Positions 1-8,562 of a stretch of DNA of 64,000 nt are shown piece after piece; within the stretch, counting starts at the first letter, position 1; every line of letters starts with the position of its first letter. The notes beneath the pieces are model-generated. The model saw only the letters and a list, made by a program, of their open reading frames with translations. It was not told where the DNA came from and searched no databases. The DNA lies in contig JAVBQY010000004.1 of assembly GCA_031548545.1 (NCBI GenBank), positions 13,330 to 77,329 of the forward strand, written 5' to 3'. The DNA is from UBA932 sp031548545 (lineage in GTDB: Bacteria > Bacteroidota > Bacteroidia > Bacteroidales > UBA932). Both the position numbers and the translations under genes were made by a program.

Positions 1-996
1 CAACAGCGGGAGCAGGAGCGCTTAAAACTCAAGGTAAACGCCTCCTACATCGGATCAAAAATTTTTGAAGCCAAGTATATTTCCAAAAGTTTCGGCGACC
101 TCAAAATTGTGGAGGACTTCCATTATATCTTTTCCCGTTATGAAAAGATGGGCATTATCGGCAATAACGGTACGGGTAAGACCACCTTTATCAAGATGCT
201 GATCGGAGAGGTCAAACCTGACCGCGGCGCCTTTGATATCGGGGAGACCGTGCGCTTCGGCTATTACGGGCAGTCCGGGCTGGAGTTTGAACCCTCGGCC
301 AAGGTGATTGATGTCGTACGCGATATTGCAGAAGAGATTTCCCTGGGCAATGGAAAAAAACTAACGGCTACGCAATTCCTGCAGCATTTTTTATTTACGC
401 CGGAAAAACAGCATAACTATGTGGCCAAACTCAGCGGAGGGGAGCGCCGTCGTTTGTACCTCTGTACGGTCTTGATCCGCAACCCTAATTTCCTGGTGCT
501 CGACGAGCCTACCAACGACCTTGATATTGCCACCCTGAATATCCTGGAAGATTACCTGCAGGGCTTCAAGGGCTGTGTGATCGTCGTGTCACATGACCGT
601 TATTTCATGGACAAGGTGGTGGATCACCTGCTGGTATTCCGCGGCAATGCGGAGATTAAAGATTTTCCGGGCAATTATACGGATTACCGTTGCTGGAAAG
701 AAGAACAGGCGCGCAAAGAAAGGGAGAATACCGTTAAGCCGGAGAAAACGGCGGCCAAACCGGTAAAGGAAACGGCTCCGAAGACAAAACGCTCTTTCAA
801 AGAACAGCGTGAATTTGAGGCCCTGGAACAGGGAATTGCCGTGCTGGAGGCCGAAAAGCAGCAGCTGGAAACAGATTTGAGCTCCGGAGCGCTGGATCAT
901 GCTGATCTGATGGGTAAATCTACCCGGATCGGAGAAGTGAACGGGTTGTTGGAAGAAAAGATGTTGCGCTGGATGGAGCTCAGTGAGCTGGAGTAA
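1..996 (+). CDS. ABC-F family ATPase, Uup-like (C-terminal part, cut by window edge)
   Basis: The reading frame is open from base 1, so the gene begins before the window and only its second half is present. ABC-F proteins are soluble double-cassette ATPases; most studied ones act on ribosomes rather than in transport. The visible cassette has Walker A (GNNGTGKTT), the signature LSGGERRRL and Walker B with catalytic Glu (VLDEPTND), then the switch His (SHDRYF). A Lys/Glu-rich tail of about 100 residues follows, which resembles the C-terminal coiled coil of Uup. The cassette looks active. A GTG at base 109 is internal to the domain and is not the start. Assignment to Uup rather than another ABC-F subgroup rests on the tail alone. 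Confidence 0.88.
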   Translation, partial: QQREQERLKLKVNASYIGSKIFEAKYISKSFGDLKIVEDFHYIFSRYEKMGIIGNNGTGKTTFIKMLIGEVKPDRGAFDIGETVRFGYYGQSGLEFEPSAKVIDVVRDIAEEISLGNGKKLTATQFLQHFLFTPEKQHNYVAKLSGGERRRLYLCTVLIRNPNFLVLDEPTNDLDIATLNILEDYLQGFKGCVIVVSHDRYFMDKVVDHLLVFRGNAEIKDFPGNYTDYRCWKEEQARKERENTVKPEKTAAKPVKETAPKTKRSFKEQREFEALEQGIAVLEAEKQQLETDLSSGALDHADLMGKSTRIGEVNGLLEEKMLRWMELSELE

Positions 997-1030
997 TACC
1001 TGCAGCACGGCCTAAAATTCGCTTCTTTTC

Positions 1031-1061
1031 TTGTTTTCTTTCCTAAAAAAATGTAAATTTG
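1031..1061 (+). promoter_or_regulatory. Bacteroidota-type promoter for the TPR gene
   Basis: TTG at 1031-1033 is followed after 20 bases by TAAATTTG at 1054-1061. This matches the known Bacteroidota arrangement TTG-N19-21-TAnnTTTG. It lies 34 bases before the ATG of the TPR gene. Confidence 0.6.
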
Positions 1062-1095
1062 TAGTTCGTACAATTTTTACAAAACACAAATTACT

Positions 1096-2061
1096 ATGAA
1101 AATCATTAAAACCCTTTCTTTAACAGTGCTTTTTGCGGCTCTGTCGTTAACCAGCCTGTGCGCGCAAGACATTAATGAGGCCATTGAACTTTATAACAGT
1201 GGTATAAAGGCATATCAGGAATCACAATATCCCAAGGCGATCAGTGATATTGAAAAAGCGCTCTCTATTGTTAGCGCTGTAGAAGACGAACAAGCTCCCG
1301 CCGTGAAAGAAAATTGCGAAAAATTGATTCCGCAACTCTATCTCAGCCAGGCTAAACAACAGGTGGTAGCGAAACAATACGCCGACGCCCTGAAGAGTTT
1401 GGATAATACCGCCGCAGTGGCCGGCAAGTACAATGATGAGGAGGTGAAGGCTTCGGTAGAAGAACTCAAACCCCAGGTGTATACGGCTATGGGTGCAGCC
1501 GATGTGGATGCCGGTAAGATAAAAGAAGGCATTGCTTCTTATAAAAAAGCCATGGAATATGATAAAGACAACTCTACCTTGTACTTGCGCATGGCACTGG
1601 CCCAGCTGAAAGATAAGGATGAAGAAGGCGCTATTGCCAGCTTTACGCAGATTACGACTATGGAAGGCGCCAAGCCTAATGACCTGGCCAATGCCAAAAA
1701 ACAAACGAGCATCATCTACCTGAAACGCGCAGCTGCCGCCCAGCCTGCTAAAAAATGGGCTGTGGTATATGAAAATGCACAGAAAGCGGCCGGATTTGAT
1801 GATACCAATATGCAGACACAGCGTTTATTGGGAACCGCTGCCAGCGAACTGAAAAAATGGGATGAGGCTATTGACGCTTACGAAGCCGTGATGGCCGCTG
1901 ATCCCAATGCCAAAGATAAGAGCACCAGTATTTATCGCCTGGCTATGGCCAATGAGGCTAAGGGGGATAAAGCAAAAGCCTGCGCTTATTACAAACAAAT
2001 CACAGGAGATGCCAGTTATAAGGCTTTCGCAGAACATAAGGTAAAAGAACTGTGCCAATAG
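1096..2061 (+). CDS. Secreted/periplasmic TPR-repeat protein
   Basis: This 321-residue protein starts with a typical signal peptide (residues 1-23, ending ...SLCAQ). The rest is alpha-helical with TPR-like units, clearest around residues 30-60, 145-180 and 250-290 (for example WDEAIDAYEAVMAADP). Such proteins are protein-interaction scaffolds; nothing shows the partner. A Bacteroidota promoter lies directly upstream. The stop codon overlaps the GTG start of the U32 gene by ten bases, so the two are probably translationally coupled. No enzyme motif is visible. Confidence 0.8.
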   Translation: MKIIKTLSLTVLFAALSLTSLCAQDINEAIELYNSGIKAYQESQYPKAISDIEKALSIVSAVEDEQAPAVKENCEKLIPQLYLSQAKQQVVAKQYADALKSLDNTAAVAGKYNDEEVKASVEELKPQVYTAMGAADVDAGKIKEGIASYKKAMEYDKDNSTLYLRMALAQLKDKDEEGAIASFTQITTMEGAKPNDLANAKKQTSIIYLKRAAAAQPAKKWAVVYENAQKAAGFDDTNMQTQRLLGTAASELKKWDEAIDAYEAVMAADPNAKDKSTSIYRLAMANEAKGDKAKACAYYKQITGDASYKAFAEHKVKELCQ

Positions 2062-3857
2062 GCTTAGAATTACTTGCTCCGGCAAGAAACTATGAAATAG
2101 GAAAAGCCGCAGTCGATTGCGGCGCCGATGCGGTCTATATTGCCTCACACCGTTTCGGGGCGAGGGCTGCAGCAGGAAATACGATGGGCGATATTGAACG
2201 ATTGGTTCAATACGCCCATCGTTATTATGCTAAAGTGTACCTTACGCTGAACACGATACTCTTTGACCATGAGCTGGAGGAGGCCCGGCAGCTGGTCACT
2301 GAGGCGTATCATGCCGGATGCGATGCCGTCATTGTGCAGGATATGGCCCTGTTGGAAATGGGCCTGCCACCCATTCCGCTGTTCGCCTCCACCCAAACCC
2401 ACAATACTACACCCGAGAAAGTAAAATTTTTACAGGAGGTGGGTTTCCAACGGGTCATTTTAGCCCGTGAATTGTCTCTGGAACAGATGGCTGCCATCCG
2501 GGCGGCTACTACGGTACCGCTGGAGTCTTTTGTGCATGGCGCCTTGTGTGTATCTTATAGCGGACAGTGCTACCTGAGCCAAGCCGTTACGGGCCGCAGC
2601 GCCAACCGTGGTGTCTGCGCCCAGCCTTGCCGCGCTACCTATAACCTGGTTGATGCATCGGGTAAGACCCTGCTGCGTGAGAAACACCTGCTTTCCCTGC
2701 GCGATATGCAACGGAGCGCTGCGCTCCCGGACTTGCTGGCTGCCGGTATAAGCTCTTTCAAAATAGAAGGCCGGCTGAAAAATGAGGGCTATGTCAAAAA
2801 TGTAGTCGCCCATTACCGGCAACAACTGGATGCCCTGCTTGATGGTAAGACGTATAAAAAAGCCTCTTCCGGAACCAGTGTTTACCCCTTTACGCCACAG
2901 CCCGGTGCTTCCTTTTCCCGCGGGTTCAGCAGTTATTTTATCCATGGCGAAAGAAGCCGGATGGCCTCTTTTAATACGGCCAAATCCATAGGGCAGGAGA
3001 TGGGCCCTGTCACCGCCCTTGGCAACGGATGGATAAGTGTAGACAGCCCCGCCGTCTTGCACAATGCAGATGGCCTGTGTTATTTTGACGAACGCGAACA
3101 GCTCTGCGGAGCGCAGGTCAACAAAGCCGAAGCCGGAAAACTCTGGCTCAGCAATACAAAGGGCCTACAACCGGGCACACTCATTTTCCGTAACCATGAC
3201 CATGCCTTGGATAAACTGTTGCAACTGCCGGTGGATCGAAAGATAAGCGCCTCCGTGCGCTTTACCGCACAAGCCGGAAAAGTGGAATTGAGCGTTGTCG
3301 ATGAGGATGGTGTGGAAGCCTTCTTACAGGCGGAGGGCTGTTATCCCGCCGCCGGGGCGCCCGAGCGTGTGCTGCAACAGATTGAACAGTCCCTGCAAAA
3401 GACCGGCAATACCATCTTTGACTTCCGGGTGACCGCTGTGGATAACGCTGCCGGCTGTTTTTATCCGCTATCCGTCCTCAACGGCTGGCGGCGTGAATTG
3501 GTAGAACAACTCATGGAGAGGCGGGAAGCCGCCCGTGAAAAAACGGCTTTCAACATCGTCCCCAATGCAACACCCTATCCTTCGGCTGCGCTGGACTACC
3601 GGGGCAATGTGGCCAATAAGCTCTCCCGGCAATTTTATAGCCGCCATGGCCTGCACCGTTGCGACCCTTCTTTTGAGCAAAACCCCGTAGCCAATGCCGA
3701 ATTGATGCGGACCAGATATTGCCTTAAATATGAAATGGGCTACTGCCCTAAACAGCAGCCCCGGCAAAAATTGAATGAGCCGCTTTACTTGTTGAATAAC
3801 GGGTTGCGGCTGCGTCTTAGCTTCGATTGCTCCCGCTGCGAGATGGTAGTATCCTAA
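2052..3857 (+). CDS. Peptidase U32 family protein, RlhA/YdcP-like
   Basis: The 601-residue protein begins ELLAPARNYEIGKAAVDCGADAVYI, the U32 TIM-barrel start. Four cysteines at residues 166, 173, 189 and 193 match the U32 signature; in UbiU/UbiV and related proteins these bind a [4Fe-4S] cluster. E. coli RlhA (about 650 residues) is the U32 protein needed for 5-hydroxycytidine in 23S rRNA, and this length and the long C-terminal extension fit it better than TrhP. The extension carries further cysteines near the end. The start is a GTG inside the last codons of the TPR gene; no ATG gives a complete barrel. An RNA-modifying role is inferred from the family. Confidence 0.78.
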   Translation: MPIGLELLAPARNYEIGKAAVDCGADAVYIASHRFGARAAAGNTMGDIERLVQYAHRYYAKVYLTLNTILFDHELEEARQLVTEAYHAGCDAVIVQDMALLEMGLPPIPLFASTQTHNTTPEKVKFLQEVGFQRVILARELSLEQMAAIRAATTVPLESFVHGALCVSYSGQCYLSQAVTGRSANRGVCAQPCRATYNLVDASGKTLLREKHLLSLRDMQRSAALPDLLAAGISSFKIEGRLKNEGYVKNVVAHYRQQLDALLDGKTYKKASSGTSVYPFTPQPGASFSRGFSSYFIHGERSRMASFNTAKSIGQEMGPVTALGNGWISVDSPAVLHNADGLCYFDEREQLCGAQVNKAEAGKLWLSNTKGLQPGTLIFRNHDHALDKLLQLPVDRKISASVRFTAQAGKVELSVVDEDGVEAFLQAEGCYPAAGAPERVLQQIEQSLQKTGNTIFDFRVTAVDNAAGCFYPLSVLNGWRRELVEQLMERREAAREKTAFNIVPNATPYPSAALDYRGNVANKLSRQFYSRHGLHRCDPSFEQNPVANAELMRTRYCLKYEMGYCPKQQPRQKLNEPLYLLNNGLRLRLSFDCSRCEMVVS

Positions 3858-3863
3858 ATTTTG

Positions 3864-3871
3864 TATCTTTG
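3864..3871 (+). promoter_or_regulatory. -7 promoter motif three bases before the delta' start codon
   Basis: TATCTTTG matches TAnnTTTG and ends only three bases before the ATG at 3875. Transcription would start at or very near the ATG, giving a leaderless mRNA. It lies after the U32 stop. Confidence 0.5.
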
Positions 3872-3874
3872 TAT

Positions 3875-5008
3875 ATGCAATTTCAATCGGTCATAGGTCA
3901 AGAGGCGTTAAAAGCCAAATTAATACAAACTATCAGAGAGGGGCGCATAAGCCATGCCCAGCTCTTTTGGGGCGCTGAGGGCTCCGGCAATCTGCCGCTG
4001 GCGCTGGCCTATGCCCAGTACCTGAACTGCGCCAACCGGACAGAGACGGATTCCTGCGGCCTTTGCCCCTCCTGCAATAAAATCCAGAAACTGATCCACC
4101 CCGACCTGCATTTTGCCGTGCCGGTCAACAGTACCAAATCCGTGCCGGCCGACAAAAAGCCCATTACCGACCATTTTCTGCCCCAATGGCGGGAAGCCTT
4201 GATCGCCAACCCTTACCTTACGGAGGCCGGTTGGTATGCGGCCATGGACCTGGATAACAAGCAAGGCCGTATCAGTGTGTATGAAGCCAATCGTATTATT
4301 GAAAAATTAAACTTCAAAGCCTTTGAGTCGGAATACAAAATCCTCCTCCTCTGGTTGCCCGAGCGGATGGGCGCCGAAGGCGCCAACCGCCTGCTGAAGC
4401 TCGTGGAAGAGCCGCCCGACAAAACGGTCTTTCTCCTTGTTTGTGAGGATCCCAACCGGGTCATCAAAACCATACTCTCGCGCGCCATGCCGGTGCGGGT
4501 GCCGCCTATTGCCGAGGCGGATATCTGCAGGGCCCTGGAGCAACGTGCGCAGGTAGCCGCTCCTTTGGCAGCAAAAGTAGCCCGCCTTTCCGAAGGCAGT
4601 TACAGCCGCGCCCTTGAACTCTTGCAGAGTGACAGTGAGAAGAGCGAATATTTCGAATGGTTTACCTTCATGATGCGTAATGCCTATGCGGGTAACTTCC
4701 TGGACCTGCTGGACTGGCTCGACGAGCTCTCCAAGGCCGGCCGCGAACGGCAGAAGAATTTCCTGCTCTACGCCCAGCAAATGTTGCGCGAAAGCTATAT
4801 GTTCAACCGTGGCGCTGAGAAAGCCGTATACCTGATGGGGGAAGAAGAGTCCTTCGCCCATAAATTTTCTCCCTTTGTAAATGAGCGCAATGCCGAGGAA
4901 TTGCTCCGGCAGTTGAACCTGGCCTTCGGACATATCGGGCAAAACGGCAACCCCACCATGGTTTTTACCGACATGTTTCTGCAAATCGGGCGCCTGCTGC
5001 GCAAGTAG
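3875..5008 (+). CDS. holB: DNA polymerase III, delta' subunit
   Basis: This is a clamp-loader subunit of the replisome. The 377-residue protein begins MQFQSVIGQEALKAKL, the usual delta'/gamma-family start, followed by an AAA+ fold whose Walker A is replaced (AEGSGNLPLAL), as expected for non-ATPase delta'. A zinc-binding cluster CGLCPSCNKI lies near residues 70-80. LLKLVEEPP and a helical C-terminal collar domain follow. The frame is open 16 codons further upstream, but that extension overlaps the U32 gene and lacks family resemblance, so ATG 3875 is chosen. Confidence 0.88.
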   Translation: MQFQSVIGQEALKAKLIQTIREGRISHAQLFWGAEGSGNLPLALAYAQYLNCANRTETDSCGLCPSCNKIQKLIHPDLHFAVPVNSTKSVPADKKPITDHFLPQWREALIANPYLTEAGWYAAMDLDNKQGRISVYEANRIIEKLNFKAFESEYKILLLWLPERMGAEGANRLLKLVEEPPDKTVFLLVCEDPNRVIKTILSRAMPVRVPPIAEADICRALEQRAQVAAPLAAKVARLSEGSYSRALELLQSDSEKSEYFEWFTFMMRNAYAGNFLDLLDWLDELSKAGRERQKNFLLYAQQMLRESYMFNRGAEKAVYLMGEEESFAHKFSPFVNERNAEELLRQLNLAFGHIGQNGNPTMVFTDMFLQIGRLLRK

Positions 5009-5071
5009 CTGAAATATCCTTTCGCCTGCACCTTTTCATCTTGTACCCTATGTCTTTTGACTTCTTTTTAT

Positions 5072-5079
5072 TAACTTTG
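5072..5079 (+). promoter_or_regulatory. -7 promoter motif for ftsX
   Basis: TAACTTTG matches TAnnTTTG and ends eight bases before the ftsX ATG. I see no well-spaced TTG upstream. Confidence 0.5.
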
Positions 5080-5087
5080 CAGGTCAT

Positions 5088-5966
5088 ATGGCAAAACGAG
5101 AACAAAATATTACCTGGCGGCGGATGGTGAGCTCTTACCTCTCGGCCGTGATCAGCATCTCACTGGTGCTTTTCCTGCTGGGCGCTTCGGGTATATTATT
5201 GATCAACGCCCACCGCCTCTCGGTGTATTTCAAAGAAAACATCGCCCTTACCATTATCCTTGACGAGACTACTACCGAGGCGGATGCCGCCTGGGTGCGC
5301 AAGCAGCTGGATGCCGCTCCCTATGTCCGCGAGACCAAATACGTGACCAAAGAACAGGCTGCCGAAGAAATGAAAGCCCTGCTGGGTTCGGATTTTATGG
5401 AAGTTTTTGATTTTAATCCCCTTCCCCTGGCTGTGGAAGCCAAATTGAAGGCCCAGTATGCCGAGGTGGACAGTGTCACAAAGATCGAAAAATCCCTTTC
5501 GGCCATTCCCCATATCCGCGAAATCAGCTACCAGCGTTCGTTGATAGAACTGGTCAATAAAAATATACAAAAAATAGGCTTGGTTATGCTGGTATTCATC
5601 GGCCTGATGTTGTTCATCGCCCTGGTGCTCATCAACAACACCATCCGCCTGAGTGTTTATTCCCGCCGTTTTATCATCAATACCATGCGGCTGGTCGGGG
5701 CGACCCGCTGGTTTATTACCCGGCCTTTCCTCCTGCGCAGCCTGTGGCAGGGCATACTTTCCGGCGTTATCGCCCTCTTGTTGCTCTCCGGCGTGTTATA
5801 TGTCCTGCAGAACGAATTTGGGGAAATTATGGGTTTCATTGATACCCAACTCCTCCTGATCCTCTTTACCGGCATTATCCTCCTGGGCATGCTCATCAGT
5901 TTTATTTCCACCTTCTTTGCCGTTCATAAATTCGTACGCATAGATACCGACCGATTATATTTGTAA
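5088..5966 (+). CDS. ftsX: Cell division ABC permease FtsX
   Basis: FtsX is the membrane half of the FtsEX complex that controls peptidoglycan hydrolases at the septum. The 292-residue protein has one N-terminal membrane segment (about 20-42), an extracytoplasmic domain of roughly 115 residues, and three C-terminal segments (about 163-185, 213-240, 255-280), the FtsX topology. The partner ATPase gene ftsE is not adjacent. The downstream neighbours DUF3098 and uppP follow at 19 and 8 bases, indicating one operon for envelope growth. Confidence 0.9.
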   Translation: MAKREQNITWRRMVSSYLSAVISISLVLFLLGASGILLINAHRLSVYFKENIALTIILDETTTEADAAWVRKQLDAAPYVRETKYVTKEQAAEEMKALLGSDFMEVFDFNPLPLAVEAKLKAQYAEVDSVTKIEKSLSAIPHIREISYQRSLIELVNKNIQKIGLVMLVFIGLMLFIALVLINNTIRLSVYSRRFIINTMRLVGATRWFITRPFLLRSLWQGILSGVIALLLLSGVLYVLQNEFGEIMGFIDTQLLLILFTGIILLGMLISFISTFFAVHKFVRIDTDRLYL

Positions 5967-5985
5967 ACATTCTAATCCCGACCAT

Positions 5986-6276
5986 ATGGCCACACCAATC
6001 GCTAAAAAAACAAGCGCCGCTTCTTCCAAAAAAGGAACAGAACCGGTTAAAAACTTTGTATTGACCAAAGAAAATTATAAACTCATTGCCATCGGTTTTG
6101 CAGTGATGATATTGGGTTATATCCTGATGATGGGTGGCGGCAGCGATGACCCCAATGTATTCAAAGCCGATGAACTCTTTAGCTTCCGGCGTATCACCCT
6201 GGCGCCAATCCTCATTGTCGGCGGTTTCCTCTTTGAGATTTACGCCATCATGAAAAAGCCCAAAACGAAGGAATAA
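5986..6276 (+). CDS. DUF3098 family membrane protein
   Basis: This 96-residue protein has a Lys/Ala-rich N-terminus, a membrane segment at about residues 30-48, the family-like stretch GGGSDDPNVFKADELFSFRR, and a second membrane segment at about 68-88. It fits DUF3098, a small family restricted to Bacteroidota. Its constant place between ftsX and uppP suggests a part in envelope assembly, but no function is known. Confidence 0.8.
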   Translation: MATPIAKKTSAASSKKGTEPVKNFVLTKENYKLIAIGFAVMILGYILMMGGGSDDPNVFKADELFSFRRITLAPILIVGGFLFEIYAIMKKPKTKE

Positions 6277-6284
6277 TCTGTTCT

Positions 6285-7079
6285 ATGAATTTATTTGATG
6301 CCATTCTCCTTGCCATAGTAGAAGGAATTACCGAGTTTTTGCCCATATCATCGACCGGACATATGATTATTGCCGGCCAGCTACTGGGCATTGAGAACAG
6401 CGATTTTGTAAAAGCCTTTGAAGTCATTATTCAATTTGGAGCCATTCTGTCCGTCTTGGTGCTATACTGGCGTCGTTTTTTACAAAGCCTGAACTTCTAT
6501 GTTAAGTTGTTTGTAGCTGTGATCCCGGCGCTGCTCTTCGGGTTCTTATTTAGTGATTATATTGATCAGTTGCTGGAGAGCGTAGAGGTGGTCGCCGTGA
6601 TGTTGATTGCCGGTGGCATCCTCATGCTCTTTGTCGACAAGTGGTTTAATAAAGCCGATCAAGACCAGACGGTGACCATCCGTAAAGGTTTTCTGATAGG
6701 ATTGGCCCAATGTGTGGCGATGATTCCGGGGGTATCACGTTCGATGGCCAGTATTGTCGGGGGGATGGCCCAGGGGCTGAACCGTAAAACAGCCGCAGAA
6801 TTTTCATTCTTCCTGGCTGTTCCTACCATGGCCGCCGCATCGGGCTATAAAGTGTTGAAATTATTTATGCAGCCCGGCGGATTGGATTTACTGGCCGACA
6901 ATCTGCTTGTCCTGCTGCTGGGCAACCTGGTGGCTTTCATTGTAGCCATATTGGCCATCAAAGGCTTTATAAGTTTTTTAACTAAATATGGCTTTAAACT
7001 ATTTGGTATTTATCGTATAATAATAGGCCTTGTTATTCTGGTCCTGTTATTTTGCGGCGTTGAATTAAGCATAGTATAA
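6285..7079 (+). CDS. uppP: Undecaprenyl-diphosphatase UppP/BacA
   Basis: UppP dephosphorylates undecaprenyl diphosphate so the lipid carrier can be reused in peptidoglycan synthesis. The 264-residue protein shows the two family motifs: EGITEFLPISSTGH near the N-terminus and PGVSRSM near residue 145. It is otherwise a string of seven or eight hydrophobic segments. It follows the DUF3098 gene by eight bases and precedes cysS by five. Confidence 0.95.
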   Translation: MNLFDAILLAIVEGITEFLPISSTGHMIIAGQLLGIENSDFVKAFEVIIQFGAILSVLVLYWRRFLQSLNFYVKLFVAVIPALLFGFLFSDYIDQLLESVEVVAVMLIAGGILMLFVDKWFNKADQDQTVTIRKGFLIGLAQCVAMIPGVSRSMASIVGGMAQGLNRKTAAEFSFFLAVPTMAAASGYKVLKLFMQPGGLDLLADNLLVLLLGNLVAFIVAILAIKGFISFLTKYGFKLFGIYRIIIGLVILVLLFCGVELSIV

Positions 7080-7084
7080 CCTTT

Positions 7085-8557
7085 ATGAAACCGTTCTATA
7101 TCTACAATACCCTTTCCCGCAAGAAAGAAGAATTTAAACCCTTGGTGGAAGCCCATGCCGGCGTTTATGTCTGCGGCCCCACCGTCTATGGCGATCCGCA
7201 CCTGGGGCATGCCCGCTCGGCCATTACCTTTGATGTGCTGACCCGCTACCTGCGCCACTTAGGGTACAAAGTACGCTATGTCCGTAATATCACCGATGTA
7301 GGCCATCTGGAGAACGATGCGGACAGCGGCGACGACAAGATTGCCAAGAAAGCCCGGCTCGAACAATTGGAGCCTATGGAGGTGGTGCAATACTACACCA
7401 ACCGTTACCATGACTTCATGCACGCCCTGAACGTATTGCCGCCCAGCATTGAACCTCACGCCTCCGGCCATATCATTGAACAAATAGAAATGATCAAAAC
7501 CATCCTGGACCATGGTTTTGCTTATATAGAAAACGGCTCTGTCTATTTTGACGTCGCCAAATACAACCAGTCACACGTGTACGGCAAACTCTCCGGCCGT
7601 GTCCTGGATGACATGCAGTCCAATACCCGCGAACTTGACGGACAAACGGACAAACACAATCCCTTTGACTTTGCACTCTGGAAAAAAGCCTCACCCGAAC
7701 ATATCATGCGCTGGCCCTCTCCCTGGAGTGACGGTTTCCCCGGCTGGCATCTCGAGTGCTCGGCCATGAGCACCAAATACCTCGGCGACACCTTTGACAT
7801 TCACGGCGGCGGCATGGACCTGCTTTTTCCGCACCATGAATGCGAGATAGCCCAAAGCGTAGCCGCACAAGGCCATGAGGCGGCCCGCTACTGGATGCAC
7901 AATAACATGATCACCAATAATGGGCAGAAGATGGGCAAGTCCCTGGGGAACTTCATCACCCTTGAAGAAATGTTCGCCGGTAGCCATAAGCTCCTGGCCC
8001 AGGCCTATACGCCCATGACCGTACGTTTCTTCATCCTCCAGGCGCACTACAGCAGTACGCTGGACTTTAGCAATGAGGCCATGCAAGCGGCCGAAAAAGT
8101 GCTGAAACGTATACTGGAAGCCGTGACTACGCTCAACAAACTGGCGCCTGCCGCCACTTCCACCCGCGAGAACGAAATCCCGGCCATCATTGAAAAATGC
8201 TATGCGGCATTGAGTGATGATTTGAATACCTCTTTGGCTATAGCCCACCTGCAAGAGGCTGTGCGTATCATCAACTCCGCCAACGACAAAAAAGACAGCC
8301 TGACGGCCACCGATATAGACCGCCTGAAACAATTGTTCTCCGGCCTGCTTTTTGACTCCCTGGGCATTGCCGCCGAACAGCAACAATCCGGCAATACCGC
8401 CCTGCTCGACGGGGTGGTCAATATGGTGCTGGATGTACGCCGACAGGCCAAGGCCAACAAGGATTTTGCCACCAGCGACAAGATTCGCGATGAACTCGTG
8501 AAATTGGGTATTGTGGTGAAAGACACCAAGGACGGCAGCAGCTGGACCCTGGCATAA
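7085..8557 (+). CDS. cysS: Cysteinyl-tRNA synthetase
   Basis: A class I aminoacyl-tRNA synthetase charging tRNA-Cys. The 490-residue length is normal. Visible motifs are CGPTVYGDPHLGHAR (first zinc Cys plus the HIGH motif as HLGH), WHLECSAMS and HHECE (other zinc ligands), and KMGKSLGN (KMSKS variant). The C-terminal DALR-like helical domain is present. Five bases separate it from uppP, so it is probably cotranscribed. It converges with the regulator gene on the other strand. Confidence 0.97.
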   Translation: MKPFYIYNTLSRKKEEFKPLVEAHAGVYVCGPTVYGDPHLGHARSAITFDVLTRYLRHLGYKVRYVRNITDVGHLENDADSGDDKIAKKARLEQLEPMEVVQYYTNRYHDFMHALNVLPPSIEPHASGHIIEQIEMIKTILDHGFAYIENGSVYFDVAKYNQSHVYGKLSGRVLDDMQSNTRELDGQTDKHNPFDFALWKKASPEHIMRWPSPWSDGFPGWHLECSAMSTKYLGDTFDIHGGGMDLLFPHHECEIAQSVAAQGHEAARYWMHNNMITNNGQKMGKSLGNFITLEEMFAGSHKLLAQAYTPMTVRFFILQAHYSSTLDFSNEAMQAAEKVLKRILEAVTTLNKLAPAATSTRENEIPAIIEKCYAALSDDLNTSLAIAHLQEAVRIINSANDKKDSLTATDIDRLKQLFSGLLFDSLGIAAEQQQSGNTALLDGVVNMVLDVRRQAKANKDFATSDKIRDELVKLGIVVKDTKDGSSWTLA

Positions 8558-8562
8558 AATCA

